NCBI RefSeq assembly: GCF_023195515.1
Contig: NZ_JALPKR020000002.1
Location: forward strand, 2,333,001-2,397,000
Source of the DNA: Variovorax sp. S12S4
GTDB lineage: Bacteria > Pseudomonadota > Gammaproteobacteria > Burkholderiales > Burkholderiaceae_C
Direction of reading: 5' to 3'
Length of the DNA stretch: 64,000 nucleotides
The notes under the pieces were generated by a model. That model was not told where the DNA came from and searched no databases. It saw only the letters and a program-made list of their open reading frames with translations. Shown one piece after another: positions 9,413-18,208 of the stretch (position 1 is the first letter of the stretch; each line of letters opens with the position of its first letter). The translations under genes and the position numbers were made by a program.

Positions 9413-9808
9413 ATGTTCGCCAACTGCCAGATGATGGGCACCGACATGGGCTTTCCCGACGTGTGCCTCACGCCCACGCCCGCGGGGCCGGTGCCCATTC
9501 CGTACCCCAACATTGCCATGGGGCCGATGGCCATTCCGAACTGCCCGACGATTCTTTTCATGTGCATGCCCGCGCACAACCTGGGAACCACCATTCCCAT
9601 GACCAACGGCGACAACTCGGGCGTGAACATGGGCGTGGCCTCGGGCACGGTCATGGGGCCGTCGCGGCACGTGACCGGCGCGTTCACCGTGTTGCTCAAC
9701 GGCATGCCGGCCACGCGCATGACCAGCGTGTCGCTGCAAAACAGCACCAACTGCCCCGGAGTGCGGCTCGTGCCGAGCCAGGCGCTGGTGCTTCTGCTGG
9801 CGCCCTAG
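9413..9808 (+). CDS. PAAR-like DUF4150 protein
   Basis: A 131-residue protein consisting of a single DUF4150 domain, a PAAR-like fold that caps the VgrG trimer and sharpens or loads the spike. Diagnostic pieces are the early TPAGPVPIPYPNIA segment, the centre TNGDNSGVNMG and the later VLLNGMPATRMTS. No effector extension is attached, unlike the second DUF4150 gene at 14909. A good GGAG ribosome-binding site lies 8-9 bases before the ATG. It sits between the DUF3540 gene and the second vgrG, which suggests it caps that VgrG. Confidence 0.88.
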   Translation: MFANCQMMGTDMGFPDVCLTPTPAGPVPIPYPNIAMGPMAIPNCPTILFMCMPAHNLGTTIPMTNGDNSGVNMGVASGTVMGPSRHVTGAFTVLLNGMPATRMTSVSLQNSTNCPGVRLVPSQALVLLLAP

Positions 9809-9873
9809 GCGCACGGCCCGCCGGAAGAACGGCGGCGAGGTTCGGGAGGGGGAACGTAAAAAGGGATGGAAGC

Positions 9874-12219
9874 ATGGCCGATCACACGTTCAGCATCCAG
9901 GGCGACTCGCCCATCGTCGACAAGCTCATGTTCTGGCGCATCGTGGGCCATGAGGTGCTGGCGCGCCCGTCGGCCTATGAACTCACCGTGCTGACCGACA
10001 ACGAAAGCATCGAGCCCGCGGACGTGCTGGGCCGCGCTTTCGATGTGGCGATCGAGTTCGAAGATGCCGACGGCGGCACGCACAAGCGGCATTGTCAGGG
10101 GCACGCCGTGCGCTTCACGCGCGCCGGGCGCAGCGGGCGTTTCATCGAATACCGCATCAGCCTGCGCTCGTGGTTCTGGCTGCTGAGCAAGCGCGTCAAT
10201 GCGCGCATCCTGCAGAACAAGCCGGTGCTGGATGTGATCGACGCCGTGCTGGACGACAGCCCGGTCGGGAGCCTGAAGAAGATCAAGTCGGCCGGCGTGG
10301 TCGGCCCCCATGCGCCCCATGGCTACTGCGTGCAATACCGCGAGAGCGACTACCAGTTCCTGTCGCGCCTGCTGGAAGAAGAGGGCATCTATTACTGGTT
10401 CGACGCGCATGACGCCCCCGGCACGCTGCACCTGTCGGACACCAGCACGCTGGCCCACGAGAAGCTTCCCGCCGCCGACACGCTGCACCACGTGGAGCGC
10501 GACGCATCGGAAGCGCGTGCCAACGAGATCACGCGCTGGATCAGCTCGCGGCAGTTCGAATCGGGCAAGTTTGCATCGCGCGACCGGGACTTCAAGGTCA
10601 TCAGCAAGCAGCTGTTTGCGGACAAGGGCGACCCCGACACGCACGAGCTGTCGGACCTGGAGGTGTTCGAGTTTCCGGGCGGCTATGCCTCGGGCGACGA
10701 CACCGACAACCTGGCGCAATTGCGGCTGGACGAGCTCATCGCCCGTCGGCAGCGCCACTGGGCACTGACCGGCTGGCCGGACGTGACCGCCGGGCGCAGC
10801 TTTGCGTTCAAGGGCGACCCCGAGGGCAAGCACGACGGCGACTACCTGATTGCGGCCTGCACCTTCGTTGCCAGCCACCCGGGCTACGAAGGCGCCGATG
10901 TTGCCGAGAACCCGCGCCCCATAGACGCCGTGCTGCACGACGCGCTGGTCGACGACCCCGTCAACACCGGGCTGCGCGAACTGGTGGGCGACCTGATTGC
11001 AGAGACGCCGGCACTGCGCGGCGGCCAGCGCGCGAGCAGCAGCTTTTTGCTGACGGTGGTTCCGCTGAACACCCCGTGGCGGCCGCCGCGCCTCACACCG
11101 CGCGTCACCATGCCCGGGCCCCAGAGCGCCATTGTCACGGGCCGCAGCGGCGAGCAGATATGGACCGAGGAGCACGGCCGCGTGAAGGTGCAGTTTCACT
11201 GGGATCGCTACGGCAAGAACGACGAGAACAGCTCATGCTGGGTGCGCGTGTCGCACCCTTGGGCCGGCAAGGGCTGGGGTGCGGTCAGCATTCCGCGCAT
11301 CGGGCAGGAAGTGGTGGTCGACTTTCTGGACGGCGACCCCGACCAGCCCATCATCGTCGGGCGCTTCTACAACGGCGAATCGATGGCGCCCTTCGGCCTT
11401 CCGGCCGGCGCCGTGGTGAGCGGCATCAAGTCGAACACGCACAAGGGCAAGGGCTACAACGAGCTGTCGATGGACGACACCGCGGGCAAGGAGAAGGTGA
11501 CCATCCACGGCCAGTACGACATGAACACCACGGTGGAGCACGACCAGACCACCACCGTGCACAACAACCGCACCGACGCGGTGGATGTCGACGACTCGGA
11601 AACCGTGGGCAGCAACCAGACCCAGAGCATCGGGGCCAACCAGACGATTTCAGTCGGCGCGAACCGCGAAGAGTCGGTGGGTGGCACCGAAACCATCACC
11701 ATCGGCGGCCACCGGACCGAAACCGTGAACGGCGGCGAGACCGTGACCATCAACGGCGGGCGCAGCCATACCGTGAACGGCGTGCAGACCACCACCATTT
11801 CGGTGGCCGAGATGCATACGGTAGGGGCGGGGCGCATGCACAGCGTGGGCGCGGGCGAGGCCATCAACGTGGGTGGTGTGCAGGCCGTGACAGTGGGCGG
11901 AGCGCAGATCGTGAGCGTGGGCGGCCTGCAAAAGGTGAGCGTGGGTGCGCTGCAGTCCATCACCGTGGGTGGGCCGCACAAGCTCTCGGCCGCGGTGATC
12001 TCCGAGACATCGAAGGGGCCGATCAAGATCAAGGCCGGCGCCATCTGCATGGTCGAGGCGCCCACCATCATGCTCAAGGCGGGCGGCAGCAAGATCGTCA
12101 TGAACGCCAGCGGCATCACCATCAAGGGCGCCAAGATCACCATCAAGGCCGACGGCACAGCATCGTTCAAGGCCGGGGGCTCGATCAAGATCAAGGGCTC
12201 CAACCTGGGGGAGGACTGA
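9874..12219 (+). CDS. vgrG: T6SS spike protein VgrG (second copy)
   Basis: A 781-residue VgrG. The frame stays open far upstream, but MADHTFSIQGDSP at 9874 aligns with the start of the first VgrG and defines the true N-terminus. The gp27-like part spans residues 1 to ~390. The OB-fold region has GRVKVQFHWDRYGKN, AGKGWGAVSIPRIGQEVVVD and NGDPDQPIIVGRFYN-type motifs at about 425-505. Residues ~560-700 are a short-period beta-helix (TVNGGETVTINGG, ISVGANREESVGG) that forms the needle. The C-terminus is a DUF2345-like strand repeat ending IKIKGSNLGED, with no separate effector domain, so this is a structural tip that relies on separate cargo. It stops three bases before the DUF6484-like gene. Confidence 0.94.
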   Translation: MADHTFSIQGDSPIVDKLMFWRIVGHEVLARPSAYELTVLTDNESIEPADVLGRAFDVAIEFEDADGGTHKRHCQGHAVRFTRAGRSGRFIEYRISLRSWFWLLSKRVNARILQNKPVLDVIDAVLDDSPVGSLKKIKSAGVVGPHAPHGYCVQYRESDYQFLSRLLEEEGIYYWFDAHDAPGTLHLSDTSTLAHEKLPAADTLHHVERDASEARANEITRWISSRQFESGKFASRDRDFKVISKQLFADKGDPDTHELSDLEVFEFPGGYASGDDTDNLAQLRLDELIARRQRHWALTGWPDVTAGRSFAFKGDPEGKHDGDYLIAACTFVASHPGYEGADVAENPRPIDAVLHDALVDDPVNTGLRELVGDLIAETPALRGGQRASSSFLLTVVPLNTPWRPPRLTPRVTMPGPQSAIVTGRSGEQIWTEEHGRVKVQFHWDRYGKNDENSSCWVRVSHPWAGKGWGAVSIPRIGQEVVVDFLDGDPDQPIIVGRFYNGESMAPFGLPAGAVVSGIKSNTHKGKGYNELSMDDTAGKEKVTIHGQYDMNTTVEHDQTTTVHNNRTDAVDVDDSETVGSNQTQSIGANQTISVGANREESVGGTETITIGGHRTETVNGGETVTINGGRSHTVNGVQTTTISVAEMHTVGAGRMHSVGAGEAINVGGVQAVTVGGAQIVSVGGLQKVSVGALQSITVGGPHKLSAAVISETSKGPIKIKAGAICMVEAPTIMLKAGGSKIVMNASGITIKGAKITIKADGTASFKAGGSIKIKGSNLGED

Positions 12220-12222
12220 GCC

Positions 12223-12714
12223 GTGGAAGACCACACCGATCTCCAGAGCGCGCGCAGCCTGCTGCACAGCGTGGCCGCCTGGTCGAAGCTGTCGGGCCAG
12301 GGCGTGGCGGTGGCCGCCTTTGCCGGCTTCGATGCCGAGGGGCGCTTTCTTGTCACGCTGGGCGAGGGCATGGCGCCGGTGCAGGCGCTCTCGACTGTCG
12401 GCCTTGCGCTCGGCGATGCCGGCGCGGCCGTCGTCGTCGCCTTCGAGAAGGGCGAGGTGCGGCACCCGGTCATCGTCGGGCGCGTACAGCCGCTGCATGT
12501 CGCGGCACCGCCAGTGGCCATTGCGGCGCAGATGGACGCCAGCGTCGACGGCGAGCGCGTGGTGCTGCAGGCGCGCGAGCGCATCGAGCTGCGCTGCGGC
12601 GACGCCAGCATCGTGCTCACGCGCGCGGGCAAGGTGCTGATCAACGGCAACTACGTGCTCTCGCGCTCGCGCGGCGCCAACCGCGTGAAGGGTGCCTACG
12701 TGGGCATCAACTGA
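12223..12714 (+). CDS. DUF6484-like T6SS accessory protein
   Basis: A 163-residue protein starting with GTG three bases after the second vgrG. The segment GVAVAAFAGFDAEGRFLVTL and the later FEKGEVRHPVIVGRVQPL resemble a VgrG-type OB fold (compare NGDPDQPIIVGRFYN) and match my recollection of DUF6484, found in T6SS effector-delivery modules. The C-terminus (QARERIELRCGDASIVLTRAGKVLINGNYV) is a short beta-helix. It could associate with VgrG or the DUF2169 protein that follows. No enzyme motif is visible. The family name is moderately certain. Confidence 0.65.
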   Translation: MEDHTDLQSARSLLHSVAAWSKLSGQGVAVAAFAGFDAEGRFLVTLGEGMAPVQALSTVGLALGDAGAAVVVAFEKGEVRHPVIVGRVQPLHVAAPPVAIAAQMDASVDGERVVLQARERIELRCGDASIVLTRAGKVLINGNYVLSRSRGANRVKGAYVGIN

Positions 12715-12729
12715 AAAAAGGCATGCGCC

Positions 12730-13836
12730 ATGTGGCAGCTGGACAACCGTACGCCCTACGCCGCCGAACGCACTTGGGTGCGCGACCGCGACGGCGCGGA
12801 GATCTGGCTCGTGGCGGTGAAGTGCAGCTTCGACATTTCGCCGGACGGCGAGACCAGCGTCTCGCCCGAGCAGCCGCCCGTGGCGCAGGCGCCGGTCTTC
12901 ATCGACGAGGCCGCGCCCCAGCCGAGCCTGCTCTATGAGATGGACCTGGTGCGCACCAAGCTGGCGACCGACGTGGTGCTGATCGGTCACGCGCATGCGC
13001 CAGGCGGCGTGCCCGTGACGCAGCTCGACGTGGGCCTGCGCGTCGGCCCCGTCGCCAAGCGCCTGCGCGTGACCGGCGACCGCGTGTGGCTCGGCGGTGC
13101 GCCGTCGGAGCCGGAGCCTTTCACCGCCATGCCGTTGGTGTGGGAGAGGGCGTATGGCGGCATCGACCCGTGGACGCGCGATGCGCCATTGCCGCAGTTC
13201 GATGTGCGCAACCCCGTGGGCACGGGCTTTGTGACGGAGGCTGCGCATGCGGAAGGCGTACGGCTGCCGAACATCGAGTATGCGGACCAGTGCGTGCGGA
13301 CGTGGAGTGACAGGCCTGAGCCCGCGGGTTTCGGGCCGCTGTGCAACCACTGGCAGCCGCGCGCGGGGTTTGCGGGGACGTATGACGAAGCGTGGCAGCG
13401 CGACCGGTTGCCATTGTTGCCGGCGGACTTTGATGACCGGCACTACCAGTGCGCGCCTGGGGATCAGCAGGCGCCGCATTTCTTGCGCGGGAGTGAGCCG
13501 GTGGTGCTGATCAACCTGTGGCCGCGCGGCGAGGTGCTGCGCTTCGAATTGCCACGGACGGTGCTGGCTCTTGAAAGCTCTTTTGCCGACGGCAGCCGGA
13601 GACCACATGAGCGGCCTAAGTTGCACACCGTGATCGTCGAGCCGGGTCAGTCCAGGATTTCAATGGTGTGGCACAGCCCACTGCCGTGCCATTCCCTGGT
13701 CAACAAGCTTCAGAAAACGCGCATTGTGGAAAAGAGGCTGGTGCGGCTCGGCGCCGGTGCGCAGCAAGAGGTGCGACAGAATGCACGCGATTCGATGATC
13801 TTGCCGGCGCAGGCTGGAGCGGAGCCCGGGTCATGA
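12730..13836 (+). CDS. DUF2169 domain protein
   Basis: A 368-residue stand-alone DUF2169 protein, paralogous to the N-terminal half of the protein at 4996. Shared landmarks include the early WLVAVKCSFDI segment, the ERAYGGID motif near residue 140 and the GFGPLCNHWQPR / GTYDEAWQRDRLPLLPADFD segment near 205-235. A typical role is effector loading next to PAAR-like proteins. It overlaps the following ketosynthase-like gene by ATGA (13833-13836). Base composition of the second half is slightly less GC-rich, without obvious consequence. Confidence 0.85.
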   Translation: MWQLDNRTPYAAERTWVRDRDGAEIWLVAVKCSFDISPDGETSVSPEQPPVAQAPVFIDEAAPQPSLLYEMDLVRTKLATDVVLIGHAHAPGGVPVTQLDVGLRVGPVAKRLRVTGDRVWLGGAPSEPEPFTAMPLVWERAYGGIDPWTRDAPLPQFDVRNPVGTGFVTEAAHAEGVRLPNIEYADQCVRTWSDRPEPAGFGPLCNHWQPRAGFAGTYDEAWQRDRLPLLPADFDDRHYQCAPGDQQAPHFLRGSEPVVLINLWPRGEVLRFELPRTVLALESSFADGSRRPHERPKLHTVIVEPGQSRISMVWHSPLPCHSLVNKLQKTRIVEKRLVRLGAGAQQEVRQNARDSMILPAQAGAEPGS

Positions 13837-14905
13837 GCCGCGGCCAACCGCCGCTGTATCTTTGTGCCTTCGGCGCGAGCACGCCGATCGGGCGGGACAT
13901 GTGGGCGAGCGCCGCCGCAGCGCGCGCTGGTGTTTGCGGTTTCCGCGAACATCCGTTCATGGTAGATACGGCAGGCGAGCCGATGCGCATTGCGCCCGCG
14001 CCCTGGATCGACTTCGAGGTGGAAGGGGTGGAGCGCTACGCCGAGCTTTTGCTCCCCGCAGTGGACCAGGCGGTGGCTGCGTGGCACGGCGTCCCTGCGC
14101 GCATCGGCCTCGCGCTGGCGTTGCCGCCGCCGCGCCCGGGCCGGACGGCTTCGCTCGCGGGCGACCTGTTGGCCCGGATCGCGAACCGCTATCCGGGCCG
14201 CTTCGGCGCCGCGCGGACGGTTGAAGCGGGCCATGCGGGCGGGTACGTCGCGCTGGGCGCCGCTGTCGCCGATTGCGCCGCCGGGGAGATTGATGCATGC
14301 ATGGTTTGCGCCGTCGATTCCTATCTGCAGCCAGAAACGCTGGACTGGATCGAGGGGTGCGACCTGCTGCATGGCGGCGGGCCGGAGAACAACGCATGGG
14401 GTTTTGTTCCGGGCGAGGCGGCAGGCGTGATGCTGGTGGGCGGCGCCGAGTTTCTGCAGCGGCACCGCATCGAACCCATGGCTGCCATCGAGGCCGTCGG
14501 CATCGGCTACGAAGACAAGGTGCTCGGCACCGACGATCCGATCACGGGCAAAGGGCTTTCGCAGGCGCTCAGGGGGCCCTTGGCCAGCTTGGGAGCGAAG
14601 CCTTCATCGACAACGTGGTGTGCGACATGAACGGCGAAGCCTGGCGCGCGGATGAATACGGTTTTGCTGCACTGCGAACGGGCGATCGTCTTCGCGCAGC
14701 GGGCGATTTTTCCGCGCCCGCCGACTGTTGGGGCGACGTCGGTGCGGCAGGCTTGCCGTTGCACATGGCCTTGGCGGCCATCGGCCATCTCAAGCACTAC
14801 GACAAAGGGCCGCTGTCGATGGTGTGGGGCAGCTCCGCGGGAGGAGAGCGCGGTGCTGTAGTGTTGCGCGCGTTACCTTGGCGCACGCAGCCGGATGAAG
14901 GGTGA
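13833..14905 (+). pseudogene. Ketosynthase-like T6SS-associated protein, frame broken at 14572
   Basis: A thiolase-fold protein resembling the beta-ketoacyl synthase N-terminal domain (LYLCAFGASTPIGRDMW; GFVPGEAAGVMLVGG). As written, the frame ends at 14630 after an unrelated tail. The natural C-terminal half (AFIDNVVCDMNGEAWRADE ... PLSMVWGSSAGGERGAVVL) continues one frame back and ends at 14905. One extra G in the five-G run at 14572-14576 restores a single 357-residue protein that ends three bases before the next start. The region where ketosynthases carry the active-site Cys reads VEAGHAGGYVAL, so no catalytic Cys is seen and the protein may be non-enzymatic. Genes like this recur beside DUF2169 and DUF4150 genes in T6SS loci. 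Treat it as one gene with a probable sequencing error; a real disruption is the alternative. Confidence 0.75.
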
Positions 14906-14908
14906 GCC

Positions 14909-15873
14909 ATGCCGGTCAGCATCCAGGTCAATGGAACGACGCTGTCGTTGGTGCACAAGTTCAGCACCGGCCTCACCACCGCCACCATTCCCGACGTGTG
15001 CAAGACGCCGAGCCCGGGTGGACCCGTGCCTGTGCCATACCCCAATATCGCGAACTCGATCACCCTCTCCAACGGCACAAGCACCGTCAAGGGGGACAAA
15101 GCCATGGCCGCAAACAAAGGGTCGAAGTTCGCGCTATCCAACGGGGATAACGCCGGCGTGGCGGGCGGGGTGAAGTCGAGCACCTTCATGAAGGAGGCGA
15201 CATGGATCCTCTACTCCTTCGACGTCAAGATGGACGGAAAGAACGCCAGCCGCCTGGGCGACAAGATGTTCCACAACTCGGAAAATGCAGCCAACCTCTC
15301 GGGCTGCATCAATCCGCCGATCGCCGTGCCGGACTTCGAGAAGATACTCAAGGACTGCATGGACAAGGCCTCCGACGATTGGGAGAGTGCCAACGGGCCG
15401 ACGGACTACAAGAAGTTCTGCGCATCTTCGAGCCGGCGGCAGGCGCGCGGCGAAAAGATCGGCCAGGACGCCTCCGATTGCGTGGCCGCCGCAATGGCGG
15501 CGCAAGGCCGATCGAATGAAGTGGCCCTCGACCAATCGTTCCGCAACGTGCGCGGGGGCGGGCCGGGCGCGATACAGGCAGTCGGTTCACCGGGTCAGGT
15601 GGTGGCCAATACGGTGCGGCCCGACGTCGTATTGCATGCGCCCGGGCCCTTGTCGGCTGTTTCGGCGGCCCGCGCCGTTTACGACTTCAAGGCACCTTGT
15701 CCCCGGGTTCCAACAGCCCGAGTTGGTCGGGCAACCAGGGCGCCGACTACCTGGCGACCTTCCGAGTGGTGGCAAAACTGGTGTCGCCGCACAATGCGCT
15801 GATCGCAGGCAGCGCAAGCACTGCCTTGCGCGTCGCGGCGCGATTGCTCAGTATCCGGTTGCCCTTCCGATGA
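14909..15873 (+). CDS. PAAR-like (DUF4150) effector with putative nuclease domain, frame broken near 15701
   Basis: The N-terminal ~125 residues are DUF4150 (PSPGGPVPVPYPNIANS; SNGDNAGVAGG). A linker with Cys-containing helices follows, then a C-terminal stretch containing RPDVVLH and, about 20 residues on, VYDFKAPCP, the spacing and residues expected for a PD-(D/E)xK nuclease core. As written, the frame runs to a stop at 15802 with an arginine-rich nonsense tail. Adding one base in the CCCCGGG run at 15701-15707 gives a continuation with W, Q and Y residues (SNSPSWSGNQGADYLATF) that ends at 15873 and overlaps the next start by ATGA. The restored protein has about 321 residues. The nuclease assignment is inferred from motifs only. 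The adjacent DUF3396-like gene fits an immunity partner. Confidence 0.72.
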
Positions 15874-16814
15874 GGCATGAAGTCATGACAGCCTACGACT
15901 ACATCGCGATCGATCTTGCCGACGGGAATGCCAACGTGCTGTTGCGCGATGGCATCGTGGCAACCTTTTTTCTGAGCGACGCGCACGCGGCGCACGCCGC
16001 TCTCGTCAAGTACGCCATGCAGACCTTTGCTGCGCGCTTCATGTCGGGAGGAGCGGTCTACTATCCGGATGACGATGTCTTCGGCGAAGCGAAGCCCGAA
16101 GAACTCGGCGCGCTGCTCGAGGCGCGCGTTGTGCTCCCTGCGCAAGCTCCCAGGTTCGCGCTTCTCGACAGTGCGCTAGACGCGCCACGCTTCTCAGCCG
16201 CCTATTGCGGCATGGACCGCGAGCACCTTGCGCAGTTCGGCTGGCCGCATGCAGCGTGCGGGCTGCGTTTCACCTTCTCGCTGGAAGCCATGGACGAGAA
16301 CGGCCTCTTCGACCTTTGCGAATTCGCCGTCCGGTGTGCGCGTGCCTTGCCGATCGCCAGCGGGTATGTGGCGCCCGCCTTCATATGGCGGGAAGGCATC
16401 GACGAGAACGTTGCAATGAATGCCGTGGCGCGCTTGTGCAGGCGCTATCGCTGCCTGGATATTCCGGCGCTGATGGTGGACTGTTTCGAGAACGGTATGG
16501 GTGTTAAAGGGGCCTATTGGTGCAATTTTTTTGGGCCGTCGGCCATCGCACTTGCCGGCGGCGAGGCACGGCTGCTCGCGGCCCTGGCCGGCACCGATGC
16601 ACAGGTAGAGCGACTGGCCGAGGAACGGCTGCAAGTGACCCTTGGCTCGTTGCCGATCGCCGGGGACGTGAACCGCCGTGAGGACCTCAGCTTGTACCGG
16701 TGGGTCTTCAGTCTTCTTGAAGCCGCGGTCTATCCGCGCACCGTGCCATACATAGAGTTCGACGAAGAGTCGATGCAGGCCTGGATAGGCCGTTTTTCCG
16801 GGGCTGCACCGTGA
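15870..16814 (+). CDS. DUF3396 / type VI immunity family protein
   Basis: A 314-residue cytoplasmic protein (309 if the ATG at 15885 is used). The centre (AYCGMDREHLAQFGWPHAAC; SGYVAPAFIWREG) and C-terminus (RRYRCLDIPA...GVKGAYWCNFFGPS) match my recollection of DUF3396, annotated as type VI immunity. The start at 15870 overlaps the frame-restored stop of the effector gene as ATGA, the typical coupling of toxin and immunity genes. A different frame is open upstream and does not represent this protein. It probably neutralises the C-terminal domain of the preceding effector. The last bases (GTGA) overlap the start of the next gene. Confidence 0.78.
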   Translation: MRHEVMTAYDYIAIDLADGNANVLLRDGIVATFFLSDAHAAHAALVKYAMQTFAARFMSGGAVYYPDDDVFGEAKPEELGALLEARVVLPAQAPRFALLDSALDAPRFSAAYCGMDREHLAQFGWPHAACGLRFTFSLEAMDENGLFDLCEFAVRCARALPIASGYVAPAFIWREGIDENVAMNAVARLCRRYRCLDIPALMVDCFENGMGVKGAYWCNFFGPSAIALAGGEARLLAALAGTDAQVERLAEERLQVTLGSLPIAGDVNRREDLSLYRWVFSLLEAAVYPRTVPYIEFDEESMQAWIGRFSGAAP

Positions 16815-18076
16815 ATGGGGCGACTCCGGGGCCGACGCTGGCGCATGTGCTCGCCGAGCACGCCGACGAAGCCTCCTTCCTCTGGCTCCAGCGCGCGAGC
16901 GCGGTCCACGCGCCCAACTATTCGCCCCAGCAATTCGCCGACCTTGACGAACGCCTCGCCGCCCACGTCGATGGCCTGCGCGTTGCCGGCGAGGATGGCT
17001 GGCAGCATGCGCTCGCATTGACGGACAACGAAGGCCCGGAAGATTTCTTCGTCGCCGCAGTGCTCGCCATCGAAGCAGTCGATGGTCGCTTTGACGATCT
17101 GGTCGAGCGCGCCAAGGACTTGCCCGAGGTCGTGCCTGGCTTGATCTCCGCCATCGGCTGGACGGAGCCGGATCGTCTCGGCGGGCGCGTGAAGACTTTG
17201 CTCGAAGACGCTTCGCCGCTGCGGCAAAAGCTCGGCGTTGCGGCTTGTGCGCTGCATCGGCGCGATCCGGGGGCGTTGCTCGGGCAACTGCTCGTGGATG
17301 CGCCCGACAGCGTGCGCATCCGCGCGCTGCGGGCGGCCGGCGAGCTGGGCCGAGCCGACCTGTTGCCGCAGGCGCAGGCGCTGCTCGGCGAGGTCAAGCC
17401 AGAGCTGCGCTTCTGGGCCGCATGGGCGGCAGTGCTGCTGGGCGACCGGGCGCAGGCGCTCGATGCGCTCGCGGCTTTTGCGCTGAGGAGCGGGCCGCGT
17501 CAGCCGCGCGCCTTCCAGCTGGCGCTGCAGGCCGTGGATGTGGTGCCGGGCCACGCGCTGCTGCTCGACAGCGGCGCGTTGCCCGAAGTGCAGCGCTTGC
17601 GCGTCATCGGTTCGGGCTTCATCGGCGACGCGCGCTACGTGCCCTGGCTGATCGAGCAGATGGCGCAGCCGGCCACGGCGCGCATTGCGGCCGAAGCGTT
17701 CGTCACCATCACCGGCGTGGATTTCAACCTGGAGCAGATGGAAACCATGCCGCCCGATGGCTTCGAAGACGGGCCGACCGACGACCCCGACGACGAGAAC
17801 GTCGAGCTCCCCGAAGACATTGCCTTGCCCTGGCCGAGCATCGACAAGGTTCGCGCATGGTGGGGGAAGAACGGCGCGCGCTTTGCACCCGGGGTGCGGC
17901 TCTTCATGGGGCAGCCGGTTTCCGTTGAAGGTTGCACGAACGTGCTGCGCGAGGGTTTCCAGCGGCAGCGCGTGGCGGCCGCGCTGCACCTGTGCCTGCA
18001 GGAGCCGCGCGCGCCGCTGTTCGCCACCAGCGCGCCCGCCTGGCGGCAGCGGCGCTGGCTCGAAAGCGTGGCGTGA
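16811..18076 (+). CDS. TIGR02270 family HEAT-like protein
   Basis: A 421-residue protein starting with GTG that overlaps the stop of the immunity-like gene. Most of it is alpha-helical repeats of HEAT/PBS type (LLVDAPDSVRIRALRAAGEL; LGEVKPELRFWAAWAAVLLG). An acidic segment near 315-340 and a Trp-rich end (AWWGKNGARFAPGVRLF) match TIGR02270, an uncharacterised family found in T6SS clusters. No signal peptide or catalytic motif is visible. A scaffold or chaperone role in the effector module is inferred from position only. Confidence 0.78.
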   Translation: MNGATPGPTLAHVLAEHADEASFLWLQRASAVHAPNYSPQQFADLDERLAAHVDGLRVAGEDGWQHALALTDNEGPEDFFVAAVLAIEAVDGRFDDLVERAKDLPEVVPGLISAIGWTEPDRLGGRVKTLLEDASPLRQKLGVAACALHRRDPGALLGQLLVDAPDSVRIRALRAAGELGRADLLPQAQALLGEVKPELRFWAAWAAVLLGDRAQALDALAAFALRSGPRQPRAFQLALQAVDVVPGHALLLDSGALPEVQRLRVIGSGFIGDARYVPWLIEQMAQPATARIAAEAFVTITGVDFNLEQMETMPPDGFEDGPTDDPDDENVELPEDIALPWPSIDKVRAWWGKNGARFAPGVRLFMGQPVSVEGCTNVLREGFQRQRVAAALHLCLQEPRAPLFATSAPAWRQRRWLESVA

Positions 18077-18208
18077 AACGCCACTGCAATAAAGGCATAC
18101 CTCTTAAGGCGAGATTGCCAAGCGGCCCCCCGGAATGAATACTCCTTCTGAGTTTTTGGGCTCGTGCATGCGCGAGCCGTGTTCGGGCGCAGCCCCGGGG
18201 GCCGATTC

